DNA of 49,179 nucleotides, taken from assembly GCF_001418655.1 (NCBI RefSeq), contig NZ_LIQZ01000218.1, forward strand, positions 1 to 49,179. The letters are read 5' to 3'. Source of the stretch: Streptomyces phaeochromogenes. Its GTDB lineage: Bacteria > Actinomycetota > Actinomycetes > Streptomycetales > Streptomycetaceae. The notes under the pieces are model-generated. The model was not told the DNA's origin, searched no databases, and saw only the letters and a list, made by a program, of their open reading frames with translations. Below are positions 15,140 to 23,874 of the stretch, piece by piece. A program made the position numbers and the translations under genes. Numbering within the stretch: the stretch's first letter is position 1; each line of letters opens with the position of its first letter.

Positions 15140-16944
15140 TGACGGTCCTGCCTGACGACGGGCTCTCGCTGGCCGCCGAGTTCCCTGACGCGACCCATGA
15201 GCAGTGGCAACGCCTCGTGGCGGGCGTACTGCGCAAGTCGGGCAAGGAAGTCTCGGACGACGCAGCTGAGGGCGCCCTGTCCACCACGCTCGAGGACGGG
15301 CTGCGCGCCCGGCCCCTCTACAGCGCACTCGACTCCGCGCCGGATCCCGGCCTGCCCGGTTTCGCCCCCTTCACAAGGGGCGGTCGCGCCGAGGGCAACA
15401 CCCTCGGCGGCTGGGACATACGGCAGCGGCACACGGCCGCCGACAACGGCGCGGTCCTCGCCGACCTGGAGAACGGGGTCGCCTCGCTCTGGCTGGCCGT
15501 CGGCGCGGGCGGCTTCCCCGTCTCGTCGCTCGGCCCGGTCCTCGACGGCGTCTACCTCGACCTTGCGCCTGTCGTCCTGGAAGCGGGGCGTGAAGTCGAG
15601 CCCGCCGCACGGGAGTTGCTGCGGATCTACGAGGAGCGGGGTGTCGCACGCGACGCCGCCCGTGGCAACCTCGGCGCCGATCCCCTGGGTCATGAGGCCC
15701 GTACGGGGGACGACGGGTTCGACTTCGCGCCCGTCGCCGCTCTCGCGCGGCTGTGCGCCGAGGAGTACCCGGGGCTGCGAGCGCTGACGGTCGACGCGCT
15801 GCCGTACCACGAGGCCGGCGGGTCCGCCGCCCAGGAGCTGGGCTCGTCGCTGGCGACCGGTGTCGCCTATCTGCGGGAGCTGACCGGGGCGGGGCTGAGC
15901 GTCGAACAGGCCGCCGCCCAGCTGGAGTTCAGGTACGCGGCCACCGCCGACCAGTTCCTCACCATCGCCAAGTTGCGCGCGGCGCGCAGGCTCTGGGCCC
16001 GGGTCGCCGAGGTCTGCGGGGCGCCGGGCGGACAGGTTCAGCACGCGGTGACCTCGCCGGTGATGATGAGCCGCCGGGACCCGTGGGTGAACATGCTGCG
16101 TGCGACGGTCGCCACGCTGGCCGCCGGAGTGGGCGGCGCCGAGTCCGTCACCGTGCTGCCCTTCGACCACGCGCTCGGCCTGCCGGACGCGTTCGCGCGC
16201 CGGATCGCCCGCAACACCTCGACGATCCTGGTCGAGGAGTCGCACCTCGCCCGGGTGATCGACCCGGCGGGCGGCTCCTGGTACGTGGAGCGCCTCACCG
16301 ACGAACTCGCCCACGCGGGCTGGGAGTTCTTCCAGCGGATCGAGCGGGAGGGCGGCCAGGCGGCGGCCCTGCGGTCGGGTCGGGTCGGCGAGGAGCTTGC
16401 CGCCACCTGGGCGGCGCGCAGCGCGAAGCTGGCCAAGCGGCGCGAACCCGTCACCGGGGTCAGCGAGTTCCCGCACCTCGCCGAGCGGCTGGTGGCACGC
16501 GAGCCCGCGCCCGAGCCGCCGTCCGGCGGCCTCCCCCGCGTACGCCGCGACGAGGCGTACGAGAATCTGCGCGCCCGCTCCGACGCCCACCTGGCGGCGA
16601 CCGGCACCCGGCCGCGGATCTTCCTGGCCGCTCTCGGCCCGGCCGCCGCGCACACCGCCCGCCTCACCTTCGCCTCGAACCTGTTCCAGGCGGGCGGCAT
16701 CGAGCCCGTCACCGACGGCACGTTCGAGGACAGCGGGGCCACCGAGGCCTGTCTGTGCTCCAGTGACGCGCTGTACGAGGAGCAGGCCGCCGAGGTCACC
16801 GCGTCCCTCAAGTCGGCGGGCGCCGCGCAGGTGTTCCTCGCCGGGCGCCCCGGGCAGTACTCCGGTGTCGACGCCTACGTCTTCGCGGGCTGTGACGCCG
16901 TAGCCGTGCTCTCCGCCACCCTCGACCGCATGGGAGTGTCCTGA
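15139..16944 (+). CDS. mutA: methylmalonyl-CoA mutase small subunit
   Basis: A 601-residue non-catalytic (beta) subunit of the heterodimeric methylmalonyl-CoA mutase, which interconverts succinyl-CoA and (R)-methylmalonyl-CoA. Family blocks include TLEDGLRARPLYS near the N-terminus, RGGRAEGNTLGGWDIRQRH, TSPVMMSRRDPWVNMLRATVAT and RVIDPAGGSWYVERLTDELA. The C-terminal domain resembles a B12 domain but lacks the D-x-H-x-x-G cobalt-binding motif, as expected for this subunit. Start ATG 15139 is probably leaderless. The stop overlaps mutB by one base (TGATG), giving coupled 1:1 synthesis. Confidence 0.96.
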   Translation: MTVLPDDGLSLAAEFPDATHEQWQRLVAGVLRKSGKEVSDDAAEGALSTTLEDGLRARPLYSALDSAPDPGLPGFAPFTRGGRAEGNTLGGWDIRQRHTAADNGAVLADLENGVASLWLAVGAGGFPVSSLGPVLDGVYLDLAPVVLEAGREVEPAARELLRIYEERGVARDAARGNLGADPLGHEARTGDDGFDFAPVAALARLCAEEYPGLRALTVDALPYHEAGGSAAQELGSSLATGVAYLRELTGAGLSVEQAAAQLEFRYAATADQFLTIAKLRAARRLWARVAEVCGAPGGQVQHAVTSPVMMSRRDPWVNMLRATVATLAAGVGGAESVTVLPFDHALGLPDAFARRIARNTSTILVEESHLARVIDPAGGSWYVERLTDELAHAGWEFFQRIEREGGQAAALRSGRVGEELAATWAARSAKLAKRREPVTGVSEFPHLAERLVAREPAPEPPSGGLPRVRRDEAYENLRARSDAHLAATGTRPRIFLAALGPAAAHTARLTFASNLFQAGGIEPVTDGTFEDSGATEACLCSSDALYEEQAAEVTASLKSAGAAQVFLAGRPGQYSGVDAYVFAGCDAVAVLSATLDRMGVS

Positions 16945-19130
16945 TGAAACCGACGGGACCGATCCCCGACTTCTCCGGGATCGAGCTGGGGGTCCCGGCC
17001 GCGGACGGCGGCCCCGACGAGTGGCGCGACGCCGTCAAGAAGGCGGCCGGCGGCGACGACCTCCTCTGGGAGACCCCGGAGGGCATCGCGGTCAAGCCGC
17101 TCTACACCGGGCAGGACCTGGAGGGCCTGGACTTCCTGGGTACGTACCCGGGCATCGCCCCGTATCTGCGCGGCCCGTACCCGACGATGTACGTCAACCA
17201 GCCCTGGACGATCCGCCAGTACGCGGGCTTCTCCACGGCCGAGGAGTCCAACGCCTTCTACCGGCGCAACCTCGCGGCCGGTCAGAAGGGTCTGTCCGTC
17301 GCCTTCGACCTGCCCACGCACCGGGGTTACGACAGCGACCACCCGCGGGTGACCGGTGACGTCGGCATGGCGGGTGTCGCCATCGACTCCATCTACGACA
17401 TGCGGCAGTTGTTCGACGGGATCCCGCTGGACAAGATGACCGTGTCGATGACGATGAACGGCGCGGTGCTGCCGGTCCTCGCGCTCTACATCGTCGCGGC
17501 GGAGGAACAGGGCGTACCACCCGAGAAGTTGGCCGGGACCATCCAGAACGACATCCTCAAGGAGTTCATGGTCCGCAACACCTACATCTATCCGCCGAAG
17601 CCGTCGATGCGGATCATCTCCGACATCTTCTCCTTCACCTCGCAGCGGATGCCGCGCTACAACTCCATCTCCATCTCCGGCTATCACATCCAGGAGGCGG
17701 GCGCGACGGCCGACCTGGAGCTGGCGTACACGCTCGCGGACGGGGTGGAGTACATCCGGGCGGGCCGGGACGCGGGGATGGACGTGGACGCGTTCGCACC
17801 CCGGCTGTCCTTCTTCTGGGCTATCGGCATGAACTTCTTCATGGAGATCGCCAAGATGCGGGCGGCGCGGCTGCTGTGGGCCAAGCTGGTCAAGCAGTTC
17901 GACCCGCAGAACGCCAAGTCCCTTTCCCTGCGCACCCATTCGCAGACCTCGGGCTGGTCGCTGACCGCGCAGGACGTCTTCAACAACGTGACGCGTACGT
18001 GTGTGGAGGCGATGGCGGCCACCCAGGGCCACACCCAGTCGCTGCACACCAACGCCCTGGACGAGGCGCTCGCCCTGCCCACCGACTTCTCCGCCCGCAT
18101 CGCCCGCAACACCCAGCTGCTGATCCAGCAGGAGTCCGGCACCACCCGGGTGATCGACCCCTGGGGCGGCAGCGCGTACATCGAGAAGCTGACGTACGAC
18201 CTCGCGCGCCGGGCCTGGCAGCACATCGAGGAGGTCGAGGCGGCGGGCGGTATGGCCAAGGCCATCGACGCGGGCATCCCCAAGCTGCGCATCGAGGAGG
18301 CCGCGGCCCGCACCCAGGCCCGTATCGACTCCGGGCGGCAGCCGGTGATCGGCGTGAACAAGTACCGCGTCGAGACCGACGAGCAGATCGACGTCCTCAA
18401 GGTCGACAACTCCTCCGTACGCACCCAGCAGATCGAGAAGCTGCGGCGGCTGCGCGCGGAGCGCGACGAGCGGGCCTGCCAGGACTCGCTGGACGCCCTG
18501 ACCCGGGCGGCGGGCGGTGAGGGCAACCTGCTGGAGCTGGCCGTGAACGCGGCCCGCGCGAAGGCCACGGTCGGGGAGATCTCCGACGCCCTGGAGAAGG
18601 TGTACGGGCGGCACGCGAGCCAGATCCGTACGATCTCCGGTGTGTACCGCAACGAAGCCGGCGCGTCCCCGTCCGTCGAGCGCACGCGCACGCTGGTGGA
18701 GTCCTTCGAGGAGGCCGAGGGGCGCCGCCCGCGCATCCTGGTCGCCAAGATGGGCCAGGACGGCCACGACCGCGGCCAGAAGGTGATCGCGACCGCCTTC
18801 GCCGACCTCGGCTTCGACGTGGACGTCGGCCCGCTGTTCCAGACGCCGGGCGAGGTGGCCCGCCAGGCCGTCGAGGCGGACGTGCACATCGTCGGCGTCT
18901 CCTCGCTGGCCGCCGGGCACCTGACCCTCGTACCGGCGCTCAGGGAGTCGCTCGCCGAGGAGGGGCGCGAGGACATCATGATCGTGGTCGGCGGGGTGAT
19001 TCCGCCGCAGGACGTGCCCACGCTGATCGAGATGGGCGCGGCGGCCGTCTTCCCGCCCGGGACGGTGATCCCGGACGCGGCGTACGACCTGGTCGAGCGC
19101 CTGACCACCGACCTCGGCCACGAACTCTGA
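16944..19130 (+). CDS. mutB: methylmalonyl-CoA mutase large (catalytic) subunit
   Basis: A 728-residue adenosylcobalamin enzyme. The N-terminal TIM barrel has the substrate region YPTMYVNQPWTIRQYAGF (about residue 75-92) with the key Tyr. The LFDGIPLDKMTVSMTMNGA and SISGYHIQEAGA blocks are canonical. The C-terminal B12 domain carries AKMGQDGHDRGQKVIA, where DGHDRG gives the lower axial histidine to cobalt, and later VGGVIPPQD. The length is standard. It supplies methylmalonyl-CoA for polyketide extension or drains propionyl-CoA into the TCA cycle. It is followed after 5 bases by its GTPase chaperone. Confidence 0.97.
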   Translation: MKPTGPIPDFSGIELGVPAADGGPDEWRDAVKKAAGGDDLLWETPEGIAVKPLYTGQDLEGLDFLGTYPGIAPYLRGPYPTMYVNQPWTIRQYAGFSTAEESNAFYRRNLAAGQKGLSVAFDLPTHRGYDSDHPRVTGDVGMAGVAIDSIYDMRQLFDGIPLDKMTVSMTMNGAVLPVLALYIVAAEEQGVPPEKLAGTIQNDILKEFMVRNTYIYPPKPSMRIISDIFSFTSQRMPRYNSISISGYHIQEAGATADLELAYTLADGVEYIRAGRDAGMDVDAFAPRLSFFWAIGMNFFMEIAKMRAARLLWAKLVKQFDPQNAKSLSLRTHSQTSGWSLTAQDVFNNVTRTCVEAMAATQGHTQSLHTNALDEALALPTDFSARIARNTQLLIQQESGTTRVIDPWGGSAYIEKLTYDLARRAWQHIEEVEAAGGMAKAIDAGIPKLRIEEAAARTQARIDSGRQPVIGVNKYRVETDEQIDVLKVDNSSVRTQQIEKLRRLRAERDERACQDSLDALTRAAGGEGNLLELAVNAARAKATVGEISDALEKVYGRHASQIRTISGVYRNEAGASPSVERTRTLVESFEEAEGRRPRILVAKMGQDGHDRGQKVIATAFADLGFDVDVGPLFQTPGEVARQAVEADVHIVGVSSLAAGHLTLVPALRESLAEEGREDIMIVVGGVIPPQDVPTLIEMGAAAVFPPGTVIPDAAYDLVERLTTDLGHEL

Positions 19131-19135
19131 GCCCC

Positions 19136-20122
19136 ATGGCGATCGACCTCGACAGCTATGTGAAGGGCGTGCTCGACGGGAAGCGGGCGCTGGTGGCGCG
19201 TGCCATCACGCTCGTCGAGTCGACGAGGCCCCAACACCGGGCGATGGCACAGGAGTTGCTGACCGAGCTGCTGCCGCACAGCGGGAAGGCGCGGCGGATC
19301 GGCATCAGCGGTGTGCCGGGCGTGGGCAAGTCGACGTTCATCGACGCGTTCGGCACGCTGCTCACCTCGCTCGGGTACCGGGTCGCGGTGCTCGCCGTCG
19401 ACCCGTCGTCGAGCCGGACGGGCGGGTCCATCCTCGGCGACAAGACGCGTATGGAACGGCTGGCCGTCGACCCGGCGGCCTTCATCCGGCCCTCCCCGAC
19501 CGCGGGCACGCTCGGCGGAGTCGCGAAGGCGACCCGGGAGTCGATCGTGGTGATGGAGGCGGCCGGTTACGACGTGGTCCTGGTGGAGACGGTCGGCGTC
19601 GGCCAGTCCGAGACCGCCGTCGCGAACATGGTCGACTCCTTCCTGCTCCTCACCCTCGCCCGGACCGGGGACCAGTTGCAGGGCATCAAGAAGGGTGTCC
19701 TGGAGCTGGCCGACGTGATCGCCGTCAACAAGGCGGACGGCCCGCACGAGCGGGAAGCCCGGGGCGCGGCAAGGGAGTTGGCGGGCGCACTGCGGCTGAT
19801 GCATCCCGCCGACGCCGCCTGGACGCCACCGGTGCTGAGTTGCAGCGCCCGTGAGTCGACCGGCCTGGACACGGTCTGGGAGCGCCTCGAACAGCACCGT
19901 ACGCTTCTCGACTCGTCCGGCCGTCTCGCCGCCAAGCGCCGTGACCAGCAGGTCGACTGGACCTGGGCGATGGTGCGCGACGAACTCCTCGGCCGCCTGC
20001 ACGCCGACCCCGCCGTACGCACCCTCGGGCCCGGCCTCGAACAGCAGGTCAGGGACGGCGAGTTGACGGCCACGCTCGCCGCCGAGCGCATTCTGCGGGC
20101 GTTCGGCGGCGAGACGGACTGA
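19136..20122 (+). CDS. meaB: methylmalonyl-CoA mutase-associated GTPase
   Basis: A 328-residue G3E-family P-loop GTPase that gates cobalamin loading and protects the mutase. Walker A is GVPGVGKSTFIDAFG (about residue 61), then VLAVDPSSSRTGGSILGDKTRM, the switch region RPSPTAGTLGGVAKATRE, Walker B-like VVLVETVGVGQSE, and the base-recognition NKAD. Helical ends match MeaB/ArgK. The start ATG 19136 follows the mutB stop by 5 bases, so it is the third gene of the mutAB-meaB operon. Confidence 0.96.
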   Translation: MAIDLDSYVKGVLDGKRALVARAITLVESTRPQHRAMAQELLTELLPHSGKARRIGISGVPGVGKSTFIDAFGTLLTSLGYRVAVLAVDPSSSRTGGSILGDKTRMERLAVDPAAFIRPSPTAGTLGGVAKATRESIVVMEAAGYDVVLVETVGVGQSETAVANMVDSFLLLTLARTGDQLQGIKKGVLELADVIAVNKADGPHEREARGAARELAGALRLMHPADAAWTPPVLSCSARESTGLDTVWERLEQHRTLLDSSGRLAAKRRDQQVDWTWAMVRDELLGRLHADPAVRTLGPGLEQQVRDGELTATLAAERILRAFGGETD

Positions 20123-20159
20123 GCCGGACCGGGTCGGGGTGGGCGTGCGCGACGCACGG

Positions 20160-20600
20160 TCACTCCGGCCGGTGCGCCACCGGGTACGGGACGAACGTGC
20201 TGCTGTTCTGGTCGATCCTCAGCGGGCGGCCCAGGAGCGGTGCGCTGGGGGCAGTCGAGGCGCTCGCAGACACGGCAGCCCATGCCGATGGGGGTGGCGG
20301 CGGAGGCGTTGTCCAGGTCGAGGCCGTCGGAGTAGACGAGCCGGGGGGCGTGGCGCAGCTCGCAGCCGAGGCCGATGGCGAAGGTCTTGCCGGGCTCGCC
20401 CCAGCCGCCGCGGTGGCGGGTGATCGCGCGCGCCGTCCACAAGTAGCGTCCGCCGTCCGGCATTTCGGCGATCTGGACATGGATGCGGCCGGGCGCGGCG
20501 AACGCCTCGTAGACGTTCCACAGTGGGCAGGTGCCGCCCCCACGGGAGAAGTGGAAGTCGGTCGCGGACTGCCGCTTGATCGTGGCCTCGCTCCACACCG
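20160..20600 (-). pseudogene. 3' fragment of a ScfR/RamB-type short-chain fatty-acid regulator, frameshifted
   Basis: Minus-strand reading gives the C-terminal domain of the XRE-type regulators of acyl-CoA metabolism: ATDFHFSRGGGTCPLWNVYEA, AEMPDGGRYLWTARA, GLGCELRHAPRLVYSDGLD and GMGCRVCERLDCPQR. At about 20236-20244 the frame breaks; the next frame continues LLGRPLRIDQNSSTFVPYPV to a TGA at 20160. A net loss of about 5 bases explains this. The helix-turn-helix and some 350 N-terminal residues of an expected ~470 are missing, and the homology stops near 20595-20605, where an unrelated gene fragment starts on the other strand. Not functional. Confidence 0.8.
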
Positions 20601-21019
20601 CGCCGGGGACGGTCGAGGCCGTCGAGGACTTCGCCACGCGGGTCCTCGGCAAGACCGTGGTTCACGCGCGGGACCGGGCCGGCTTCGTCGTCAACGCCCT
20701 GCTCATCCCCTATCTGCTGGCCGCGATCCGCATGGCCGAGTCCGGTTTCGCCACGGCCACCGACATCGACGCGGGCATGGAACTCGGCTGCGCCCACCCC
20801 ATGGGACCGCTGAAACTGGCGGACCTGATCGGCCTCGACACCGTCGCCTCGATCGCGGAATCCCTCTACGACGAGTTCAGGGAGCCCCTGTACGCCCCGC
20901 CACCGATGCTCCAACGGATGCTGGAGTCAGGGCTGTTGGGCCGAAAGACGGGCCGCGGGTTCCACGTGTACGACGCCGTCCGCAGCCAGGCATTTGACGT
21001 CCGGCAGCCAGGCGATTGA
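20601..21019 (+). pseudogene. 3' fragment of a 3-hydroxybutyryl-CoA dehydrogenase
   Basis: About 139 residues equal the C-terminal helical domain of 3-hydroxyacyl-CoA dehydrogenases (Hbd/FadB2 type): GKTVVHARDRAGFVVNALL, the ESGFATATDIDAGMELG block, GCAHPMGPLKLADLIGLD and LLGRKTGRGFHVY near the end. The N-terminal Rossmann domain (about 145 residues, including the NAD-binding glycine motif and catalytic Ser/His region) is absent. The last residues run into the metE promoter area before a TGA at 21017-21019. It begins where the ScfR fragment ends on the opposite strand, so one deletion across a divergent promoter would explain both. Confidence 0.85.
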
Positions 21020-21049
21020 CGGCAGGGCCTAAGCTGACCCGTGCAGCTG

Positions 21050-21241
21050 GTTCGCCCCGTCCGCCAGGCGGGATGCGTCGCAAGAGGGAACCCGGTGGGA
21101 ATCCGGGACTGCCCCGCAGCGGTGAGCGGGAACGACCGCCGTCATACGCACTGGGCCCCGAGAAGCGGGACCTGGGAAGCGACGGCCAGTAGGTGTCCTC
21201 CGTACGGAGGACGTGCTCGCGAGTCCGAAGACCTGCCATCT
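21050..21241 (+). promoter_or_regulatory. cobalamin (B12) riboswitch upstream of metE
   Basis: Conserved core pieces of the cobalamin aptamer are in order. GAGGGAA with CCGGTGGGAATCCGGGACTG and CCCCGCAGCGGTGAGCGGG lie at 21084-21130. The 3' B12-box AGTCCGAAGACCTGCC is at 21222-21237. Between them is the palindrome GTCCTCCGTACGGAGGAC (21194-21211), a peripheral hairpin. Downstream, CCGTACG (21244-21250) can pair with CGTACGG (21261-21267); the same sequence also occurs in the peripheral hairpin, so alternative pairing is possible. With B12 bound, metE should be off. About 175 bases separate aptamer and start codon. Exact 5' boundary is approximate. Confidence 0.93.
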
Positions 21242-21416
21242 GCCCGTACGTGACCGATCGCGTACGGACATCCCGGTGACCTCGTGGGCGGGTCGGCGTA
21301 CATATCCGGTGGACGACCGCGCCTTGCCGCGCGAGGTGTCTCCGCCGGGTTCGTCGCTCCTTCGCGCTCACGTCCGTCCCGGGATCTCAGGGAGACATCT
21401 CGCGAAGGAGAGTTCC

Positions 21417-23738
21417 GTGACATCGAAGACCGCAGCCGCGGCGGCACGGGCCACCGTGTACGGCTACCCCCGTCAGGGCGGGGCCCGGGAACTGAAGAAG
21501 GCGATCGAGGGGTACTGGAAGGGCCGCGTCGACGCCGACGCCCTCCGGGCCACCGCCGCCGAACTGCGCCGCACCAACTGGCGGCAGCTGGCCGAGGCCG
21601 GCATCCACGAAGTGCCGACCGGCGACTTCTCGTACTACGACCATGTCCTGGACACCAGCGTCATGGTCGGCGCGATCCCCGGGCGCCACCGCGCCGCGGT
21701 CGAGACCGACGCGCTCGACGGCTACTTCGCGATGGCCCGCGGCACCCAGGACGTGGCGCCGCTGGAGATGACGAAGTGGTTCGACACCAACTACCACTAT
21801 CTGGTGCCGGAGTTGGGCCCGGACACCGTGTTCACGGCCGACTCCGCCAAGCAGGTCGCCGAGCTCCGCGAAGCCCTCGACCTGGGCCTTGCCGCCCGGC
21901 CGGTCCTCGTCGGGCCCGTCACCTATCTGCTGCTCGCCAAGCCCGCGCCCGGTGTGGCGGCCGACTTCGACCCGCTGCCCCTGCTGGACCGGCTGCTGCC
22001 GGTGTACGCCGAGGTCCTCTCCGACCTGCGGGCGGCGGGCGCGGAGTGGGTGCAGCTCGACGAACCGGCCCTGGTCCAGGACCGTACGCCCGCCGAACTC
22101 AACGCGGCCACGCGCGCCTACCGTGACCTCGGCGCGCTCACCGACCGTCCGAAGCTGCTGGTCGCCTCCTACTTCGACCGGCTCGGCGACGCCCTGCCGG
22201 TGCTGGCCAAGGCGCCGGTGGAGGGGCTCGCACTCGACTTCACGGAGGCCGCCGCCGCCAACCTGGACGCGCTCGCCGCCGTGGGCGGACTGCCGGGCAA
22301 GCGCCTGATCGCCGGTGTCGTCAACGGCCGCAACATCTGGGTCAACGACCTCACCAAGTCCCTCGCCACGCTCGGCACCCTGCTCGGGCTGGCAGACCGG
22401 GTCGACGTGGCCGCGTCCTGCTCGCTGCTCCACGTGCCGCTCGACGCCACCGCCGAACGGGACATCGAGCCGCAGATCCTGCGCTGGCTCGCCTTCGCCC
22501 GGCAGAAGACGGCCGAGATCGTCACCCTCGCCAAGGGTCTCGCCCAGGGCACGGGATCGATCACCGGCGAACTCGCCGCCAACCGGGCCGCCCTGGCCTC
22601 CCGCGCGAACTCGCCCATCACCCGTGACCCGGCCGTGCGGGCGCGGGTCGGTGCGGTCACGGACGCCGACGCCCGCCGCTCCCAGCCGTACGGCGAACGT
22701 GCCGCCGCGCAGCGCGCCCACCTCGGTCTGCCGCTGCTGCCGACCACCACCATCGGCTCCTTCCCGCAGACCGCCGAACTGCGCGTCGCCCGCGCCGACC
22801 TGCGCGCCGGTCGCATCGACACGGCCGGCTACGAGGAGCGCATCAAGGCCGAGATCCAGGAGGTGATCTCCTTCCAGGAGAAGACCGGTCTGGACGTCCT
22901 GGTGCACGGCGAGGCCGAACGCAACGACATGGTCCAGTACTTCGCCGAGCAGCTGACGGGCTACCTCGCCACGCAGCACGGCTGGGTCCAGTCCTACGGC
23001 ACCCGTTACGTCCGTCCGCCGATCCTGGCCGGCGACATCTCCCGCCCCGAGCCGATGACGGTGCGCTGGACGACGTACGCCCAGTCCCTCACCGCCCGCC
23101 CCGTCAAGGGCATGCTCACGGGGCCGGTCACCATGCTCGCCTGGTCCTTCGTCCGCGACGACCAGCCGCTCGGCGACACCGCCCGCCAGGTCGCCCTCGC
23201 CCTGCGCGACGAGGTCAACGACCTTGAGACGGCCGGGACTTCGGTCATCCAGGTCGACGAACCCGCGCTGCGCGAGACCCTGCCGCTGCGCGCCGCCGAC
23301 CGCCCCGGCTATCTGGCGTGGGCCACCGAGGCGTTCCGGCTCACCACCGCCGGGGTGCGGCCGGACACCCAGATCCACACCCACATGTGCTACGCCGAGT
23401 TCGGCGACATCGTCCAGGCGATCGACGACCTCGACGCGGACGTCATCAGCCTGGAGGCCGCCCGCTCCCACATGCAGGTCGCCCGCGAACTGGCCGCCCA
23501 CGGCTATCCGCGCGAGGCCGGACCCGGCGTCTACGACATCCACTCCCCGCGCGTGCCCAGCGCGGACGAGGCGGCAGCCCTGCTGCGCAAGGGACTTGAG
23601 GCCATCCCGGCCGAACGGCTCTGGGTCAACCCCGACTGCGGCCTGAAGACCCGCGGCTGGCCCGAGACCCGGGCGTCCCTGGACAACCTGGTCGCAGCCG
23701 CGCACGCGGTACGCGCGGAACTGCCCACCGCCGACTGA
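21417..23738 (+). CDS. metE: cobalamin-independent methionine synthase
   Basis: A 773-residue enzyme that methylates homocysteine from 5-methyl-tetrahydrofolate polyglutamate using zinc. The zinc ligands are visible in the C-terminal barrel: HTHMCYAEF (His and Cys) and NPDCGLKTRGW (Cys), with the preceding Glu-containing HGEAERNDMVQYFAEQ. The substrate loop LPTTTIGSFPQTAELR is present. Start is GTG 21417, with AAGGAG 8 bases upstream; longer frames reach into the riboswitch and are not real. The length equals the family norm. Control by the upstream B12 riboswitch means expression when cobalamin is scarce. Confidence 0.97.
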   Translation: MTSKTAAAAARATVYGYPRQGGARELKKAIEGYWKGRVDADALRATAAELRRTNWRQLAEAGIHEVPTGDFSYYDHVLDTSVMVGAIPGRHRAAVETDALDGYFAMARGTQDVAPLEMTKWFDTNYHYLVPELGPDTVFTADSAKQVAELREALDLGLAARPVLVGPVTYLLLAKPAPGVAADFDPLPLLDRLLPVYAEVLSDLRAAGAEWVQLDEPALVQDRTPAELNAATRAYRDLGALTDRPKLLVASYFDRLGDALPVLAKAPVEGLALDFTEAAAANLDALAAVGGLPGKRLIAGVVNGRNIWVNDLTKSLATLGTLLGLADRVDVAASCSLLHVPLDATAERDIEPQILRWLAFARQKTAEIVTLAKGLAQGTGSITGELAANRAALASRANSPITRDPAVRARVGAVTDADARRSQPYGERAAAQRAHLGLPLLPTTTIGSFPQTAELRVARADLRAGRIDTAGYEERIKAEIQEVISFQEKTGLDVLVHGEAERNDMVQYFAEQLTGYLATQHGWVQSYGTRYVRPPILAGDISRPEPMTVRWTTYAQSLTARPVKGMLTGPVTMLAWSFVRDDQPLGDTARQVALALRDEVNDLETAGTSVIQVDEPALRETLPLRAADRPGYLAWATEAFRLTTAGVRPDTQIHTHMCYAEFGDIVQAIDDLDADVISLEAARSHMQVARELAAHGYPREAGPGVYDIHSPRVPSADEAAALLRKGLEAIPAERLWVNPDCGLKTRGWPETRASLDNLVAAAHAVRAELPTAD

Positions 23739-23824
23739 TCCTTCTGATCCGATCCGACTGATCAGATCCCGCCGATCCGATCCGATCCGACTCATCAGAT
23801 CCGGCTGATCCGATCCGATCCGAC
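23739..23824. repeat. GATC-rich tandem repeat after metE
   Basis: About 85 bases contain twelve GATC tetramers, built from repeats of GATCC-GATCC with interspersed CTSATCAGATCC. Two longer imperfect units, of about 29 and 32 bases, and a partial third can be outlined. It starts at the metE stop and leads straight into the terminator. Non-coding. Confidence 0.75.
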
Positions 23825-23852
23825 CGGCCGGGGACATCCGTGTCCCCGGCCG
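23825..23852. terminator. terminator between metE and the beta-lactamase gene
   Basis: CGGCCGGGGAC (23825-23835) pairs perfectly with GTCCCCGGCCG (23842-23852) around a 6-base loop. It serves metE and, being symmetric, possibly the converging beta-lactamase transcript. Confidence 0.8.
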
Positions 23853-23874
23853 TCACGTCGGAGGCCCTGCCCCG

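Noticed and set aside
15139..16944. mutA as a stand-alone catalytic mutase
   Set aside because: Its C-terminal domain lacks the D-x-H-x-x-G cobalt motif, as expected for the small subunit.
23739..23824. CRISPR-like array in the GATCC repeats
   Set aside because: Units are short, imperfect and contiguous, without unique spacers, and no cas gene is in the window.
21387..23837. An 816-codon minus-strand frame opposite metE
   Set aside because: Shadow of metE; no start signal, no domains, and it would cross the terminator and the B12 leader.
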